Assembly (NCBI GenBank): GCA_946478965.1
Contig: CAMLDQ010000061.1
Location: 1 to 12,318 of the forward strand
DNA from: an uncultured Methylobacillus sp.
GTDB lineage: Bacteria; Pseudomonadota; Gammaproteobacteria; Burkholderiales; Methylophilaceae
Direction: 5' to 3'
DNA length: 12,318 nt
Both the position numbers and the translations under genes were made by a program. Shown here one piece after another: positions 10,623 to 12,318 of this stretch. The notes beneath the pieces were generated by a model. The model saw only the letters and a program-made list of their open reading frames with translations, did not search any database and had not been told where the DNA came from. Each line of letters starts with the position of its first letter. The stretch's first letter is position 1.

Positions 10623-10626
10623 CTCC
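10623..10626 (-). promoter_or_regulatory. trpE ribosome-binding site
   Basis: GGAG on the - strand lies six bases before ATG 10616 (reading [10 protein letters not shown]). It decides this start over the second ATG nine bases further on and over the longer open frame that runs back through the attenuator. Confidence 0.65.
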
Positions 10627-10637
10627 AAATCCTGAGC

Positions 10638-10664
10638 AAAAGATAGACGGTTAAGGCTCCGCCC
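10638..10664 (-). terminator. Putative trp attenuator (terminator hairpin plus U-tract)
   Basis: On the - strand, GGGCGG pairs with CCGTCT (two G-U pairs) across an eight-base loop, AGCCTTAA. It is followed within a few bases by TCTTTT. It lies 12 bases after the leader peptide stop and about 20 bases before the trpE ribosome-binding site. That is the expected place for a 3:4 terminator in ribosome-mediated attenuation. The stem is short and the T-run is only four bases, so on its own the hairpin is weak evidence. The leader peptide next to it makes the interpretation likely. Confidence 0.55.
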
Positions 10665-10671
10665 GGCCATC

Positions 10672-10686
10672 GCGGCTCAGCGCCAC
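10672..10686 (-). promoter_or_regulatory. Putative leader (1:2) pause hairpin of the trp attenuator
   Basis: GTGGC in the last Trp codons pairs with GCCGC just after the leader stop, with the loop GCTGA containing the stop codon. The 3' arm (CCGC) can alternatively pair with GCGG in the 5' arm of the downstream terminator hairpin. A ribosome stalled at the Trp codons would therefore favour the antiterminator. The alternative 2:3 pairing is only four strong base pairs by eye. Confidence 0.5.
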
Positions 10687-10721
10687 CATCGCCAGCTTGT
10701 GCTCACATATTTGAAGATCAT
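10677..10721 (-). CDS. trpL: trp operon leader peptide
   Basis: This 14-codon frame reads MIFKYVSTSWRWWR and then TGA. Three of its 14 codons are Trp (positions 10, 12 and 13), clustered before the stop as in known trp leader peptides. AAAGG lies about ten bases upstream of its ATG, at the end of gph, whose stop is five bases before this start. Stalling of the ribosome at the Trp codons when charged tRNA-Trp is scarce would free the antiterminator and allow transcription of trpE. The peptide itself presumably has no other role. No other gene explains this 110-base gap. I could not find a convincing promoter in the gph 3' end, so the leader may be on the rpe-gph transcript. Confidence 0.85.
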   Translation of the reverse strand: MIFKYVSTSWRWWR

Positions 10722-10726
10722 CGGAA

Positions 10727-11416
10727 TCATGCCTTTGTTATCAAGCGGCTCGCTTCGAGTATGCTTTCCACCACCGCGTCCTGATCCAGTTCGCGCACGT
10801 GGCCGCCGTGATTATAGCCGTAGGGCACGCAGAATACATGGCAGCCCGCGGCACGCGCGGCTTGCGTATCGTTCTGCGAGTCGCCGATCAGCAGCATCTG
10901 GTCCGGTGTAATGCCGAATACCTCGCATGCATGCAGCAAGGGCATGGGGTCGGGTTTCATCTTCGACAGGGTATCGCCGGACAGCACGATATCGAAATAA
11001 TCGAACAGCCCCATATCCTTCAGCAGCGGCTCGGTGAACTTGCGCGCCTTGTTGGTGATGCAGCCCAGTCGATAGCCGGTCGCCTTGAGCGTCTTGAGGC
11101 CTTCCACGACATCCGGGAAAGGATGGCTGTGCTTGCCGGAAACCTCGGCATACCACTTTTCGTAGATCGGCTTGGCGCGCGCAAACAGTTCCGCCTCCGG
11201 CTCACCCTCCATGGTGCCGGTCAGCACGCGCTTGATGAGCCGGGTGACGCCGTTGCCGATATAGCTCTGCACGGTTTCGGCGGCCACAGGCGGCATACCG
11301 AGTTCTGCCAGCATGCGGCTGGCCGCTTCGGAAAGATCGGGGGCCGTGTGCAGCAACGTGCCATCGAGGTCAATGACGACTGCCGCCACCGCCAGCGGGG
11401 GAGTAAATCGGTACAT
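10727..11416 (-). CDS. gph: Phosphoglycolate phosphatase (HAD superfamily)
   Basis: Gph hydrolyses 2-phosphoglycolate, made by Rubisco oxygenation or DNA repair, to glycolate. The HAD motifs are complete: motif I DLDGT with nucleophile Asp16 and acid/base Asp18, motif II Thr in CITNK, motif III Lys in KMKPDP, and motif IV GDSQND. The helical cap of the Gph/CbbZ type lies between motifs I and II (about residues 30-95). The protein has 229 residues from ATG 11416, close to the family norm. An in-frame TTG at 11422 has better spacing (seven bases) to AAGG and overlaps the preceding gene's TGA, so the true start may be two codons earlier. Position between rpe and trpE follows the Pseudomonas/betaproteobacterial order. 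Confidence 0.92.
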   Translation of the reverse strand: MYRFTPPLAVAAVVIDLDGTLLHTAPDLSEAASRMLAELGMPPVAAETVQSYIGNGVTRLIKRVLTGTMEGEPEAELFARAKPIYEKWYAEVSGKHSHPFPDVVEGLKTLKATGYRLGCITNKARKFTEPLLKDMGLFDYFDIVLSGDTLSKMKPDPMPLLHACEVFGITPDQMLLIGDSQNDTQAARAAGCHVFCVPYGYNHGGHVRELDQDAVVESILEASRLITKA

Positions 11417-11418
11417 GC

Positions 11419-11793
11419 TCAATGTTTTACCTTGCTTTCTTCCTTGATTGCCGCGCCCTTGGCATCGGCATCCTTGCCGTCGCCGCTCGGCTTCTGCTCG
11501 ACCGGCTTCTCGTCCGCCGGCGCAGCATCCGCCTTGGGCTTGGAGGACATGCTATTCATGGTCGGATCGAGCTTGCCGGCCTTGATGTCGGCATCCGCCT
11601 CCTTCCAGCCATCAAGGATGGAAGACGGACTTTGCGCGTCGTTTTCCTTCATGCACGCTTCCGGTGCCTTCATCGATACCCGGCAGGCGAAGCCGATCGC
11701 TTCGGCATCCGCGATCTTCTGATCCGCCGCACCAGTCAGCTTGTCGCAGCCAGCCAATCCCAGGCCGATAATCAGCACCAGAGCAAGACGCAT
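11419..11793 (-). CDS. Small putative lipoprotein of unknown function
   Basis: I do not recognise the family. The protein has 124 residues. A short signal peptide, MRLALVLIIGLGLAGC, ends in a lipobox (Leu13-Ala-Gly-Cys16). Asp17 at the +2 position would favour inner-membrane retention under the E. coli Lol rule. The mature part has two further cysteines (Cys37 and Cys47) that could form a disulfide. The last about 40 residues are low-complexity and rich in Lys, Ala, Asp and Pro, probably disordered. It begins three bases after the rpe stop and ends next to the gph start, so it is co-transcribed with both. It interrupts an otherwise metabolic pair, which makes its role in this operon unclear. 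Confidence 0.82.
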   Translation of the reverse strand: MRLALVLIIGLGLAGCDKLTGAADQKIADAEAIGFACRVSMKAPEACMKENDAQSPSSILDGWKEADADIKAGKLDPTMNSMSSKPKADAAPADEKPVEQKPSGDGKDADAKGAAIKEESKVKH

Positions 11794-11796
11794 CGT

Positions 11797-12318
11797 CTAG
11801 ACCTTGGCCAGTTCCGCACGCATCTGCGAAATAACGGTGTCGTAGCGGTTGGGATCGGTATCCTTACCGGCGCCGAACAAGGCGGAACCGGTCACGAAGG
11901 TATCGGCACCGGCGCGCGCGATTTCGGCAATATTTGAAACGTTGACGCCGCCGTCGATTTCCAGCCAGATTTCGCGGCCGGTCTTCTCCGCATAGGCATC
12001 GATCTTGGCACGGGCGAGACGCAACTTGTTGAGCGCTTCGGGAATGAATTTCTGGCCGCCGAAGCCGGGGTTCACCGACATCAGCAGGATCATGTCGATC
12101 TTGTCCATCACGTGATCCATGTAATCCAGCGGCGTAGCCGGATTGAACACCAGGCCGGCCTTGCAGCCGTTGTCCTTGATCAGCGCCAGCGAACGGTCGA
12201 TGTGATCGGAGGCTTCCGGGTGGAAGGTGATGATGTTTGCACCCGCCTTGGCGAAATCGGGGATGATACGGTCGACCGGCTTCACCATCAGGTGCACGTC
12301 GATGATGGCTTCGGTATG
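11797..12318 (-). CDS. rpe: Ribulose-phosphate 3-epimerase (5' end outside the window)
   Basis: Rpe interconverts ribulose 5-phosphate and xylulose 5-phosphate in the pentose phosphate and Calvin pathways. The visible 173 codons cover the C-terminal three quarters of the (beta/alpha)8 barrel. They are very like E. coli Rpe: [17 protein letters not shown], the ITFHPEAS segment, [21 protein letters not shown], and EIDGGVN near the end. Of the metal ligands, the His of DVHLMV and the Asp of EIDGG are in view. About 55-60 N-terminal residues, with the other two ligands, lie beyond the right edge. The frame is open through 12318, so the GTG at 12297 is an internal valine and not the start. It is the first gene seen in the - strand cluster. 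Confidence 0.95.
   Translation of the reverse strand, partial: HTEAIIDVHLMVKPVDRIIPDFAKAGANIITFHPEASDHIDRSLALIKDNGCKAGLVFNPATPLDYMDHVMDKIDMILLMSVNPGFGGQKFIPEALNKLRLARAKIDAYAEKTGREIWLEIDGGVNVSNIAEIARAGADTFVTGSALFGAGKDTDPNRYDTVISQMRAELAKV

Noticed and set aside
10617..10670. Upstream extension of the trpE frame by 18 codons
   Set aside because: It would translate the attenuator hairpin and U-tract. ATG 10616 has GGAG six bases upstream and gives the usual family N-terminus.
10722..10800. Promoter for trpL-trpE inside the 3' end of gph
   Set aside because: CATACT has no fitting -35. TTGATA near the gph end would place the transcription start inside the leader frame. No convincing pair was found.

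Overview
The window looks like a chromosomal segment of a betaproteobacterium. This is inferred from a Pseudomonas/Betaproteobacteria-style rpe-gph-trpE...trpG-trpD-trpC cluster, a FabA/FabB pair close to the gammaproteobacterial enzymes, a zinc-independent HemB, and a GC-rich composition. A Nitrosomonadales-like lineage is possible but cannot be fixed from sequence alone. No insertion sequence, CRISPR array, tRNA, rRNA or phage gene is visible, and nearly all of the window is coding.

Left part, + strand (1-3844). An AT-rich leader region with a plausible sigma70 promoter is followed by three closely packed genes. These are mrcA (bifunctional penicillin-binding protein 1A), an unrecognised 201-residue protein, and a YcgR-like PilZ protein expected to bind cyclic-di-GMP. 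The last gene meets hemB tail to tail, with the stop codons overlapping by four bases.

Right part, - strand (12318 down to 3841). The genes, in transcription order, are rpe (5' end outside the window), a small lipoprotein gene, gph, a trp leader peptide with attenuator hairpins, trpE, an 89-base gap holding a perfect 9-bp hairpin, fabA, fabB, trpG, trpD, trpC and hemB. Most junctions are 2-11 bases or overlap, so this is probably one or two long transcripts. It joins sugar-phosphate metabolism (rpe, gph), the first four steps of tryptophan synthesis from chorismate (TrpE+TrpG, TrpD, TrpC, but not TrpF), unsaturated fatty acid synthesis (FabA, FabB) and the second common step of tetrapyrrole synthesis (HemB).

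The two most notable observations are regulatory and organisational. First, the trpE upstream gap encodes a 14-residue leader peptide, MIFKYVSTSWRWWR, with three Trp codons. It is followed by mutually exclusive hairpins and a U-rich tract, the layout of ribosome-mediated attenuation. Second, fabA-fabB sit between trpE and trpG, the two subunits of anthranilate synthase. trpG starts two bases after the fabB stop, so TrpG and TrpE may be under different control.
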